This document shows, in pieces, positions 1 through 6,127 of a stretch of DNA of 8,089 bases (its first letter is position 1; each line of letters begins with the position of its first letter). This stretch comes from Mycobacteriaceae bacterium (GTDB taxonomy: Bacteria > Actinomycetota > Actinomycetes > Mycobacteriales > Mycobacteriaceae). Below the pieces are notes generated by a model. That model saw only the letters and a program-made list of their open reading frames with translations, made no database searches and was not told the DNA's origin. The DNA lies in contig JAFAWC010000411.1 in assembly GCA_019242135.1 (NCBI GenBank), positions 1 through 8,089 of the forward strand, in the 5' to 3' direction. A program made the position numbers and the translations under genes.

Positions 1-207
1 CGGGATGCTGCGCAGCGCAGCCCATCCGACGCCGATGTGGCGCTGCGGGAGTTCACCCGATAACCAGGACACGACGACGGCGACCTGGTGTGGGTCGCTG
101 CCGGAAGCCGCGGTCGAAAGGACCGCTGCGATCCGGTCGATCTTCGCCAGGCGCGAAGACTGCGCGCCCACCTCCGAAGAGGCGGTGGCGACGTCGATCA
201 GCAGCAC
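1..207 (-). CDS. ligB: ATP-dependent DNA ligase LigB, N-terminal fragment (runs off left edge)
   Basis: Only the first 69 codons are present; the gene continues beyond base 1. The reading frame is open from a GTG at 207-205 to the edge. The stretch [20 protein letters not shown] (residues 48-67) is what I recall from the N-terminal domain of mycobacterial LigB (Rv3062 family), and the preceding [14 protein letters not shown] also fits. LigB is an ATP-dependent ligase that seals nicks through a ligase-adenylate; its catalytic lysine motif lies further on and cannot be checked here. The GTG is preceded by AGGGA (217-213) with a 5-base spacer, and the gene starts 12 bases after the stop of the molybdopterin enzyme, so the two are probably co-transcribed. 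The family call rests on remembered sequence similarity, not a search. Confidence 0.82.
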   Translation of the reverse strand, partial: MLLIDVATASSEVGAQSSRLAKIDRIAAVLSTAASGSDPHQVAVVVSWLSGELPQRHIGVGWAALRSIP

Positions 208-212
208 CGATA

Positions 213-217
213 TCCCT
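213..217 (-). promoter_or_regulatory. Ribosome binding site of ligB
   Basis: AGGGA lies five bases before the GTG at 207-205 and two bases after the TGA (222-220) of the upstream gene. It decides the GTG start of ligB and fits translation following directly from the upstream reading frame. Confidence 0.55.
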
Positions 218-219
218 GA

Positions 220-1725
220 TCAGGCGGCGCTGAACACGACCGTGTGCCACCCGGTGGCGCCGTCGGGCATCACCGGAGTCTGATCGGAGGTCTGCACGGC
301 GCCGGTGTTGTCGGTTGCACGCACGCTGATGGTGTGCGAACCGGCGGTCGCGGTCCAGCGATAGCTCCACAGCCGCCAGGTGTCGTTGGAGTAGTTCGCG
401 CCGAGTTCGGCCGGCTGCCAGGGCGCGTTGTCGATGCGCACCTCGACGGCGCGGACGCCGCGGTTCTGCGCCCACGCGACGCCCCCGAACGTGACGGGGC
501 CGACGGGCACGCGGGCGCCGCTGCGCGGCACATCGATTCGCGATTCGGTCTTGATCGGCCCGCGCGCCGACCAGCCCAGCCCGGTCCAGTAGGCCTGGGC
601 CCGGTCGTAGGTGGTCAGCTCAAGGTCGGTGACCCACTTCGTCGCCGACACGTAGCCGTACAGCCCCGGCACCACCAGCCGCGCGGGATAGCCGTGCTCC
701 ACCGGCAGCGGCTCCCCGTTCATCGCGACCGCGAGCAGCGAGTCGCGGCCGTCGGTCAGCGCCTCGACCGGGGTGCCGGCGGTGAAACCGTCCACCGAAG
801 TAGACAGCACCATGTCGGCATCATGGTGAATTCCCGAGCGCGCGAGGATATCCCCGATTCGATAGCCGCGCCAGAGGGCGGTGGAGATCAAATCGCCACC
901 GACGGGGTTGGACACACACGTCAGTGTCACCACCTTCTCGACAACCGGAAACGCGGCCAGGTCATCGAAGCTGTAGGTGGTCTCGCGGTCGACCATTCCG
1001 TGGATCCGCAGCCGCCAGTCTTTGCGGCTCACCTGCGGCACGAGCAGCGCTGTGTCGATGCGGTAGAAGTCGGCGTTGCTGGTGATGAAGCTGGGCAGCG
1101 CAACGCCTTTCGGTGCCACGTCGGGGGGCACGGGTGGCGCGGCGGTCAGTGCTTTGGGCAGCACGGCGGCGTTGCGTTCGCCGGCCACGGAATGCAGCCT
1201 GCGGCTCAGGAACCCGCCGGTGACCGCACCGAGCGTACCGACGACCAACACTGCGAAGGCGACAAGCGACAGCCGCCTGGACCGGTCGGGCAGGGAGTCC
1301 GTCTGTACCGGAGCGCTTTTCACGGTGAGGATCTGCAACACCACGACTGCGCACACTGTGCCGACAACGGTGGGGATGACGTCGAGTGAGCCACCGCCGG
1401 GACGAGAAAGAATCGCCGCGCACCCGAGGACTCCCGCCAGTACGATCAGAACGCTGCCGGCCGGTCGGCGGCGGGTCTGAAGCCGCCCCGCCGCGACGGC
1501 CAAGGCGGCGATCACCGCCAGCATCGTGACCGAGAGGAACAGCTTGTCCGCGGTGCCGAATGTCTGAATGGCCCACTCTTTGACCGGCCCCGGCGTGAGG
1601 TCGATGACGGCGGACCCGACGGCGTTGAGCGCATCGGCGTCGTGGCCGAAAGGCGCGGCACCCAGTTCCGTGACCCCGATCGCGACCGCGGCCGCCGCGA
1701 GGCCGTTCAGTGCCCGGCTTGCCAT
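220..1725 (-). CDS. Membrane-anchored sulfite-oxidase-type molybdopterin oxidoreductase
   Basis: A 501-aa protein with an N-terminal membrane part and a C-terminal sulfite-oxidase-fold enzyme. Hydrophobic segments lie at about residues 5-26, 61-80, 90-106, 116-135 and 153-172, giving five spans. The molybdopterin domain follows at about 195-390; Cys270 in TLTCVSNPVGG is the expected Mo ligand, and the motif HGYPARLVVPGLYGYVSATKW (about 344-364) is typical of the family. The last 100 residues resemble the Ig-like Mo-co dimerisation domain. SRRLSL (149-154) just before the fifth span looks like a twin-arginine signal, which would export the cofactor-loaded domain while the first spans insert by Sec. 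I chose the ATG at 1725 over a TTG at 1734: GGTAGG (1740-1735) is 9 bases away and a TAGGTT box gives a leaderless option. No haem or partner gene is visible, so substrate and electron acceptor are unknown. ligB follows 12 bases downstream. Confidence 0.88.
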   Translation of the reverse strand: MASRALNGLAAAAVAIGVTELGAAPFGHDADALNAVGSAVIDLTPGPVKEWAIQTFGTADKLFLSVTMLAVIAALAVAAGRLQTRRRPAGSVLIVLAGVLGCAAILSRPGGGSLDVIPTVVGTVCAVVVLQILTVKSAPVQTDSLPDRSRRLSLVAFAVLVVGTLGAVTGGFLSRRLHSVAGERNAAVLPKALTAAPPVPPDVAPKGVALPSFITSNADFYRIDTALLVPQVSRKDWRLRIHGMVDRETTYSFDDLAAFPVVEKVVTLTCVSNPVGGDLISTALWRGYRIGDILARSGIHHDADMVLSTSVDGFTAGTPVEALTDGRDSLLAVAMNGEPLPVEHGYPARLVVPGLYGYVSATKWVTDLELTTYDRAQAYWTGLGWSARGPIKTESRIDVPRSGARVPVGPVTFGGVAWAQNRGVRAVEVRIDNAPWQPAELGANYSNDTWRLWSYRWTATAGSHTISVRATDNTGAVQTSDQTPVMPDGATGWHTVVFSAA

Positions 1726-1732
1726 GTGGTTC

Positions 1733-1738
1733 AACCTA
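1733..1738 (-). promoter_or_regulatory. Candidate -10 box for the molybdopterin oxidoreductase gene
   Basis: Read on the minus strand, TAGGTT (TANNNT pattern of the mycobacterial housekeeping sigma factor) lies 7 bases before the ATG at 1725. That spacing would put the transcript start at or next to the start codon, making a leaderless mRNA. TTGAAG (1766-1761) is a possible -35 element, but its 22-base spacer is too long for a canonical promoter. The same bases include GGTAGG, a possible ribosome binding site, so the two readings compete. Confidence 0.4.
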
Positions 1739-1761
1739 CCTGCGACCGAGGCGGAAAAACC

Positions 1762-1791
1762 TTCAAAGACCGGCGGCGGCGACCGTAGAGT
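1762..1791 (+). promoter_or_regulatory. Candidate SigA-type promoter for the small ORF and LmeA-like gene
   Basis: TTCAAA (1762-1767, 4 of 6 to TTGACA) is followed after 18 bases by TAGAGT (1786-1791), a TANNNT -10 box. Eight bases later is an ATG at 1800, so the predicted first transcribed base is at or beside the A of that ATG. It lies between divergent genes, where a promoter is expected. No experimental support is available. Confidence 0.45.
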
Positions 1792-1799
1792 CGGTTGTC

Positions 1800-1841
1800 A
1801 TGACTGTTGCCACAGCCGCCGCTCGCCGAATCCGGCGCTAG
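1800..1841 (+). CDS. Possible 13-codon leaderless upstream ORF
   Basis: ATG at 1800 opens a 13-codon frame ending in TAG (1839-1841) and encoding MTVATAAARRIRR. It has no clear ribosome binding site but sits 8 bases after a TANNNT box, the arrangement of leaderless mycobacterial mRNAs, in which a 5' ATG is translated efficiently. The stop is 14 bases before the GTG of the next gene, and the run GGGG that could serve that GTG begins at the last base of the stop. Four of the last five codons are arginine. It could couple translation to the downstream gene or act as an arginine-sensitive leader. An ORF this short can arise by chance; the promoter spacing is the only strong argument. Confidence 0.3.
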   Translation: MTVATAAARRIRR

Positions 1842-1855
1842 GGGATGCTGGTCTC

Positions 1856-2668
1856 GTGCCGCGCTTCACACCGCTGCCGGGCTGGGACCCGTTTCACTCA
1901 CGCGAGCGGCTGACCGCACTGTGGTCGGGGGCGGCGGTGCCCACCGTGACAACGGGCGCCGCGATCGCCTACCGGACGCTGTTCCAGACTCTTCGCCGAC
2001 TCGTCGTCGGTCGCGAACTGACCGTGCGGACCAACGGAAGTGATCTGAGCTTGACGGTGACGGAGTTCGACTTCCGGCCCGACGTGCGGGGGCTCGCGAT
2101 GGGCCAGCTCGGCGACGTGTTGCTCGTCGCGCGCGACGTCGAGTGGCGGGAATACCGGTTCGACCAGGCGATGGCGGTGCTCAGCAATGTCCACTTCAAG
2201 CCGGGAGCGACGTCGGAGATTGTCGCTGCGCCGGTCGAGCTGTCCCTGATGCTGCCCGCGGACGTGCTCGAGGAACTCGTCGCGCAGGCGTCGCCGCAAT
2301 TCACCGCCGAGGTCGGCGACGACGGGGTCGTGCGGCTGCGGTGGGCGCGCCGGCCCGGATGGGGTCACCTGGAGGTGGACATCAGGATCGTGGGCACCGC
2401 GCTGTGGCTGCAGCCTCGCGTGCTGGTGGTGGGTGGGCGCCGGGTGGGACTGCCCGGGCGGCTGCCGATCTATCCGATCGAGCTGCCCGATCTGCCGAAG
2501 GGTCTGCTGATCACCAAGGTCAGTGTGCGGCCCGGCGCGGTGTTGATCTACGGGCTGCTGCCCGAGTCGCACATCGACCTGCCGGTAAGCCGGCTGGAAG
2601 ACATCGTCGCGCAGCTCAGCGCGCGCAGCGGGATCCTCAACCTGGCGCGGTCCGCCCGGCTGATGTAG
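1856..2668 (+). CDS. LmeA-like (DUF2993) phospholipid-binding-type protein
   Basis: A 270-aa protein starting at GTG 1856, with GGGG(A) at 1841-1845 ten bases upstream. The same frame stays open to 1568, but that stretch lies over the oxidoreductase gene and reads as non-coding. From about residue 50 to 240 the sequence is a series of alternating hydrophobic strands with two similar halves (about 50-125 and 130-235). It ends with ELPDLPKGLLITKVSVRPGA (209-228), which resembles the close of DUF2993 domains. The known mycobacterial member LmeA binds phospholipid and supports lipomannan elongation at the cell envelope; members usually carry an export signal. This one has no signal peptide or membrane span that I can see, so it may be cytoplasmic or membrane-peripheral. 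The family call is by pattern only. The gene converges on the hyp operon with 7 bases between stops. Confidence 0.6.
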   Translation: MPRFTPLPGWDPFHSRERLTALWSGAAVPTVTTGAAIAYRTLFQTLRRLVVGRELTVRTNGSDLSLTVTEFDFRPDVRGLAMGQLGDVLLVARDVEWREYRFDQAMAVLSNVHFKPGATSEIVAAPVELSLMLPADVLEELVAQASPQFTAEVGDDGVVRLRWARRPGWGHLEVDIRIVGTALWLQPRVLVVGGRRVGLPGRLPIYPIELPDLPKGLLITKVSVRPGAVLIYGLLPESHIDLPVSRLEDIVAQLSARSGILNLARSARLM

Positions 2669-2690
2669 CTCGCTGCTAGTCCTCGCTGCT
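2669..2690. repeat. Short direct repeat at the convergent gene junction
   Basis: CTCGCTGCT occurs at 2669-2677 and again at 2682-2690, a 13-base period. The first copy fills the 7-base gap between the stop codons of the two convergent genes and reaches into the minus-strand TAG (2678-2676). There is no GC-rich stem followed by a T run in either direction, so I see no intrinsic terminator here. Confidence 0.5.
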
Positions 2691-2876
2691 CGTGCGCTCG
2701 GCAAGGAAGTGCAGCAGCAGCGGGTCCGACGAACTGATCCGGTCGACCTCCTCGCCGCCGTCGCAGCGGTACAGCCCGACCGTCACGCTGTCGCGGCGGC
2801 GGTCGAGCACCCGCCAGATGGCACCCGCGTCCGCCCAGCGTTGCAACACGGCGACCGGGTCGTCCGGCGCACTCAC
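2676..2876 (-). CDS. Small conserved-type actinobacterial protein at the end of the hyp operon
   Basis: A 66-aa protein from a GTG at 2876-2874. It has a WxxxGxxWRVL-like start (RWADAGAIWRVLDRR, residues 14-28), a VTVGLYRCDGGEEVDRISS core (31-49) and a closing DPLLLHFLAER (51-61). I recall similar small proteins, with the same CDGGEEV core and a final 'DP.LL..L' helix, in many actinobacteria; their function is unknown. It starts 22 bases after the hypD stop (TGA 2901-2899), so it is probably the last gene of the operon. No strong ribosome binding site precedes the GTG. The frame is open upstream to 3059, but that part lies inside hypD and is arginine-, alanine- and proline-rich shadow sequence. 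A role in hydrogenase maturation is suggested only by position. Confidence 0.68.
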   Translation of the reverse strand: MSAPDDPVAVLQRWADAGAIWRVLDRRRDSVTVGLYRCDGGEEVDRISSSDPLLLHFLAERTSSED

Positions 2877-2898
2877 CGCGGAACGCCAGCCGCCGCCG

Positions 2899-4026
2899 TC
2901 AGCCGCGCCGGCCGAGGAGTTGGGCCGTCTCGCGGTGCAGCCGGCCGAAGTTGTAGTAGGCCGCGCAGGCGCCCTCAGGGGAGACCATGCAGGTGCCGAT
3001 CGGTGTCTCGGGCGTGCACGCGGTACCGAACACTTTGCATTCCCAGGGCTTGATGACACCCTTGAGCACCTCTCCGCATTGGCAGGCCTTGGGGTCGGCG
3101 ACCCGCACGCCGGGCATGTCGAACGTCAGCTCGGCGTCGAATTCGGCGTAGTCGCGGTGGATCTTCAACGCGCTCTGCGAGATGAAACCCAGTCCGCGCC
3201 ATTCGAAGTGCGGCCGCAGCTCAAACGTCTCGGCCATCAATTTGAGCGCCTGGGTGTTGCCCTCGGGGCGCACCACCCGCGTGTACTGGTTTTCGACTTC
3301 GCAGCGGCCCTCGCGGATCTGGGCCAACAGCATGTGCACCGACGCCAAAATGTCCAGCGGCTCAAAACCGGCCACCACCATCGGTTTTGCGTACACATCG
3401 GTAACGAACCGGTACGGGCGTAAGCCGACGACCGTCGACACGTGACCCGGCCCGAGGAACCCCGACAGCCGCAAGTCGGGGGATTCCAGGATCGCCTTGA
3501 TCGGCGGAACGATCGTCACGTGATTGCAGAACACCGAAAAGTTCGTCACGCCCAGCGCGCGCGCCCGCACAAGGGTCACCGCCGTGGACGGCGCGGTGGT
3601 CTCGAACCCGACCGCGAAGAACACCACGTGGCGATCCGGGTTGTCCACGGCGATCTTCAGCGCGTCCAGCGGGGAGTACACGAACCGCACGTCGGCTCCG
3701 CGGGCCTTGGCCTCGATGAGGTTGCCCTTCGAGCCCGGCACTCTCATCATGTCGCCGAACGTGGTGAAGACGACGCCGGGCTGTTCGGCCAGCCACATCG
3801 CATCGTCCACCCGGCCCATCGGAATCACGCACACCGGACACCCCGGCCCGTGCACCAGCTCCACCGACTGCGGCAGCAGGTGCTCGATGCCGTGGCGGTA
3901 GATCGTGTGCGTATGCCCGCCGCACACCTCCATGAACTTGAACTCGTCACCGCCGGCGAGCTCGGTGATCGATTTGACCAGTGCGCGCGCGGCCGCCGGG
4001 TCCCGGAATTCGTCGACGAACTTCAT
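2899..4026 (-). CDS. hypD: Hydrogenase maturation protein HypD
   Basis: A 375-aa iron-sulfur protein of the usual family length. HypD works with HypC in the cytoplasm as the scaffold on which the Fe(CN)2CO group of [NiFe]-hydrogenases is built. Family motifs are present: FMEVCGGHTHTIYRHGI (Cys35), HGPGCPVCVIP (Cys63, Cys66), VGFETTAPSTA, and the C-terminal cysteine region with CQCGEVLKGVIKPWECKVFG (315-334), then Cys337, Cys346 and Cys354, which supplies the [4Fe-4S] ligands. I start at ATG 4026, not the in-frame TTG at 4041, because AGGGG (4038-4034) lies 7 bases before the ATG and the protein then begins with the family-like MKFVDEFRD. It starts 11 bases after the hypC stop. Confidence 0.97.
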   Translation of the reverse strand: MKFVDEFRDPAAARALVKSITELAGGDEFKFMEVCGGHTHTIYRHGIEHLLPQSVELVHGPGCPVCVIPMGRVDDAMWLAEQPGVVFTTFGDMMRVPGSKGNLIEAKARGADVRFVYSPLDALKIAVDNPDRHVVFFAVGFETTAPSTAVTLVRARALGVTNFSVFCNHVTIVPPIKAILESPDLRLSGFLGPGHVSTVVGLRPYRFVTDVYAKPMVVAGFEPLDILASVHMLLAQIREGRCEVENQYTRVVRPEGNTQALKLMAETFELRPHFEWRGLGFISQSALKIHRDYAEFDAELTFDMPGVRVADPKACQCGEVLKGVIKPWECKVFGTACTPETPIGTCMVSPEGACAAYYNFGRLHRETAQLLGRRG

Positions 4027-4033
4027 TGCCCTG

Positions 4034-4038
4034 CCCCT
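4034..4038 (-). promoter_or_regulatory. Ribosome binding site of hypD
   Basis: AGGGG at 4038-4034 begins inside the TGA stop of hypC and leaves a 7-base spacer to the ATG at 4026. It supports the ATG start over the TTG that overlaps the hypC stop, and links hypD translation to hypC. Confidence 0.55.
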
Positions 4039-4310
4039 CAAGCGATCTCGGATGAGTTGAATGCTTCGATCTCGTTGACGTAATCGGCGCCCATCTTCTG
4101 CACCTGATCCAACGTCATCGCGGCCTCGCGCTCGTCGATTTTGGCCATCGCAAAACCGACGTGCACCAAAACCCAGTCACCGACGCGCAGGTTGTCATCG
4201 GTGAGCAGTCGCACGCTGATGTTCCTGCGCACGCCGTTGACGTCGACCGTGGCCAACGACTGCTGGACGTCAACGATGTCGACCACCTGACCGGGGATAC
4301 CCAGACACAT
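4038..4310 (-). CDS. hypC: Hydrogenase maturation chaperone HypC
   Basis: A 90-aa member of the HypC/HybG/HupF family. HypC carries the iron with its CO and CN ligands from the HypD complex to the large-subunit precursor. It begins MCLGIPGQVV; Cys2, exposed after removal of Met1, is the essential iron/HypD contact. The second conserved block VGDWVLVHVGFAMAKIDE (43-60) includes His50, matching the conserved HypC histidine. The tail after residue 60 (AAMTLDQVQKMG and on) is somewhat long but within the family range. AGGAG (4321-4317) lies 6 bases before the ATG. It follows hypE after 39 bases, the largest gap inside this operon, and precedes hypD by 11. Confidence 0.97.
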   Translation of the reverse strand: MCLGIPGQVVDIVDVQQSLATVDVNGVRRNISVRLLTDDNLRVGDWVLVHVGFAMAKIDEREAAMTLDQVQKMGADYVNEIEAFNSSEIA

Positions 4311-4316
4311 CGTCGT

Positions 4317-4321
4317 CTCCT
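4317..4321 (-). promoter_or_regulatory. Ribosome binding site of hypC
   Basis: AGGAG lies six bases upstream of the hypC ATG (4310-4308), within the 39-base hypE-hypC gap (4311-4349). I see no promoter-like or hairpin sequence in that gap, so hypC is probably expressed from the common operon transcript. Confidence 0.6.
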
Positions 4322-4349
4322 CTCAAGGCTCTGTCAGTGCACGGGGTTG

Positions 4350-5450
4350 TCAGCAGATCCGCGGCAGCGGGTCACCGACGAGCATGTCGACGATGCGGCT
4401 GCCGCCGAACGAAGTCCTCAGCGCCACAATGCCGTGCGGCTCGGGCACGATCTCGCCGACGACCGCCGCGTCGGCCCCCAGGGGATGCGTACGCAACGCC
4501 GCGACGGCTGCGGCAGCCTCGTCGGGCGCGACGATCGCGACGAATTTGCCCTCGTTCGCCACGTACAACGGGTCGATGCCGAGCATGTCGCAGGCGCCGA
4601 GGACTTGGGGCTGCACGGGAAGGCGTGCCTCGTCGAGGATCAAGGCGAACGGGCAGTCCTTGACGAGTTCGTTGGCCACCGTGCCGACGCCGCCGCGCGT
4701 TGCGTCGCGCATCCACCGCGTCGAGGGCGCCGCGTCGAGCAGCAGCTCCACCAGCTCGTGCACCGGGGCGGTGTCGGAGGCGATGTCGGCGTCGATGGCC
4801 AGGTCACCGCGGGCCAGCAGCACGGCCATCCCGTGCTCCCCGATCGTTCCGGACAGCACCACCTCGTCGCCCGGCTGCACGAGATCGCGGGCCAGCCGCC
4901 GGCCCTCGGGGATGATGCCGACCCCGGCGGTCGAGATGTAGACGCCGTCGGCCGCGCCCTTGCCGACGACCTTCGTGTCGCCGGTGACGATCTGCACACC
5001 GGCGCGTGCCGCCGCTTCGCTCATGTCCGCGACGATTTCGCGGAGCTCGGCGATCGGGAAGCCCTCTTCGATCACGAAAGCCGCGGACAGCCATTGCGGA
5101 CGCGCACCGGAGACCGCGAGGTCGTTGATGGTGCCGTGCACCGCAAGGTGGCCGATCGAGCCACCCGGAAAACGATGTGGCGCGACCACATAGGAGTCGG
5201 TGGAAAACGCCAGCCGCTCACCGCCCGCCGTGCGCAGCGCCGCCGCGTCACCGAGCTGCTCGAGTTCGTCGTTGCGGAACGCCTCCAGGAACACCGCGTC
5301 GACAAGCGCGGCCGACGACTTGCCGCCCGCGCCGTGGGCGAGCGTCACCACGTCGTCGAGCAGGCGCGGGCGGCGCTGGCGGAACTTGTCAATCCGTTCC
5401 AGCACACGGTCTTCGCGCTGCGCGGCGGTCATCGCCTCGGTCGAGCTCAT
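4350..5450 (-). CDS. hypE: Hydrogenase maturation protein HypE (thiocarboxamide dehydratase)
   Basis: A 366-aa protein that dehydrates the carbamoyl group received from HypF on its C-terminal cysteine, using ATP, to a thiocyanate that donates CN- to iron. It ends in PRIC, the diagnostic family terminus, with Cys366 as the modified residue. LAHGAGGKSS (37-46) and TINDLAVSGARPQWL are typical of its AIR-synthase-like ATP-binding domain, and RDATRGGVGTVANEL marks the second half. I chose ATG 5450 because it overlaps the stop of the upstream SIS gene as ATGA (5450-5447). An internal ATG at 5432 (MTAAQRED) has GAGG close upstream and is an alternative. The roughly 30 residues before the conserved core are a modest N-terminal extension. 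Confidence 0.96.
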   Translation of the reverse strand: MSSTEAMTAAQREDRVLERIDKFRQRRPRLLDDVVTLAHGAGGKSSAALVDAVFLEAFRNDELEQLGDAAALRTAGGERLAFSTDSYVVAPHRFPGGSIGHLAVHGTINDLAVSGARPQWLSAAFVIEEGFPIAELREIVADMSEAAARAGVQIVTGDTKVVGKGAADGVYISTAGVGIIPEGRRLARDLVQPGDEVVLSGTIGEHGMAVLLARGDLAIDADIASDTAPVHELVELLLDAAPSTRWMRDATRGGVGTVANELVKDCPFALILDEARLPVQPQVLGACDMLGIDPLYVANEGKFVAIVAPDEAAAAVAALRTHPLGADAAVVGEIVPEPHGIVALRTSFGGSRIVDMLVGDPLPRIC

Positions 5451-6127
5451 AGGGCGTGCGCTCCGTTGCGGGCGCGGGCCAGGTGTTCCTGGGCCACCGA
5501 CCACAGCCGGTAGCCGAGCATGGCGTGGCTTTCCTGAATCCGGTGGATGCTCTGCGAATGCACGGTGAAACAGAAGTCGAGCTCATCGGCAACCGCCATC
5601 CGACCGCCGTCGTGACCGGCGAATCCGATCGTCAGCAGCCCCCGCTGCCGCGCCTCGGTGATCGCCGTCATCAGGTCCTCCGAATTCCCGGACGTCGACA
5701 GCGCGATCGCGACATCGCGGTCGCGCGCATGGGCGATGATCTGTCGTTTGAAGATCAGCTCGAAGCCGACATCGTTGCCCAGTGCGGTCACCACGGCCTC
5801 GTCAGCGGCCAGCGACCAGGCCGCCACTGGACGACCCCGAGCCGGGCGGCTGAACAGCGACGCCAGCGTCGCGGCGTCAGTGGAGCTTCCGCCGTTGCCG
5901 AACGTGTAGAGCCGGCCGCCCCGGCGGAACCGGTCGGCCATCTCAGTTCCGGCCGCCGTCAGCGGCGCGTCGTATTCGTCCAGCGACGCCCGTTGCAGCC
6001 GGGCGCTTTCGGCAGCCTTGCCCCGTGCCGAGGCGGCAAGGTCATCGAGCAGGCTCGTGGCGTCCGTTTCCTCTGACTCGATAAACGGATAAAGGAAACT
6101 GGTGCTTTCCGATTCGTGCGTGGTCAT
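5447..6127 (-). CDS. SIS2: GmhA-like SIS-domain protein, sugar-phosphate-binding type
   Basis: A 226-aa protein with an N-terminal helical extension (about 1-55, with YPFIESEETDATSLLDDLA) and a SIS domain related to phosphoheptose isomerase GmhA. Both phosphate-binding loops are intact: GNGGSSTDA (77-85) and STSGNSEDL (144-152); LGNDVGFELIF (116-126) and HDGGRMA (172-178) also match. By gapless alignment to remembered E. coli GmhA, however, the catalytic positions are changed: His61 is Thr87, Glu65 is Leu91 and His180 is Tyr206, while Gln172 is kept as Gln198. It should therefore bind a sugar phosphate but probably cannot isomerise it alone. ATG 6127 overlaps the stop of the SIS1 gene as ATGA and has a very strong ribosome binding site. 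The frame is open upstream to 6547, but that part lies inside the SIS1 gene and is a shadow. An annotation as a plain phosphoheptose isomerase would be misleading. Confidence 0.9.
   Translation of the reverse strand: MTTHESESTSFLYPFIESEETDATSLLDDLAASARGKAAESARLQRASLDEYDAPLTAAGTEMADRFRRGGRLYTFGNGGSSTDAATLASLFSRPARGRPVAAWSLAADEAVVTALGNDVGFELIFKRQIIAHARDRDVAIALSTSGNSEDLMTAITEARQRGLLTIGFAGHDGGRMAVADELDFCFTVHSQSIHRIQESHAMLGYRLWSVAQEHLARARNGAHAL

Noticed and set aside
244..1389. Plus-strand open frame of 381 codons opposite the molybdopterin enzyme
   Set aside because: The minus-strand enzyme has clear domains; this frame is rich in Gly, Arg, His and Gln and has no family resemblance.
1726..1734. 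TTG start of the molybdopterin enzyme at 1734
   Set aside because: GGTAGG directly abuts the TTG, leaving no spacer, while ATG 1725 has good spacing for either a leadered or a leaderless start.
1568..1855. Upstream extension of the LmeA-like gene to an ATG at 1568
   Set aside because: It would overlap the start of the divergent gene by more than 150 bases and the translation is unlike the rest; GTG 1856 has a plausible ribosome binding site and sits after a promoter.
2877..3059. Upstream extension of the 66-aa protein to 3059
   Set aside because: It overlaps the cysteine-rich end of hypD in another frame and lacks ordered sequence; GTG 2876 leaves a normal 22-base gap.
4027..4041. TTG start of hypD at 4041
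   Set aside because: It would add MRGRA ahead of the family-like MKFVDEF start and places the ribosome binding site after the start codon; ATG 4026 fits better.
2692..4083. Two plus-strand open frames (2692-3423 and 3442-4083) opposite hypD and its neighbours
   Set aside because: HypD is beyond doubt on the other strand; these are complement frames with low-complexity translations.
4311..4349. Possible separate promoter in the hypE-hypC gap
   Set aside because: Only 39 bases, with no convincing TANNNT and -35 pair; the ribosome binding site explains most of the conserved-looking content.
4161..5513. Long plus-strand open frame (450 codons) opposite hypE and part of hypC
   Set aside because: Antisense shadow of recognised genes in high-GC DNA; the translation is rich in Arg, His, Asp and Gln with no domain pattern.
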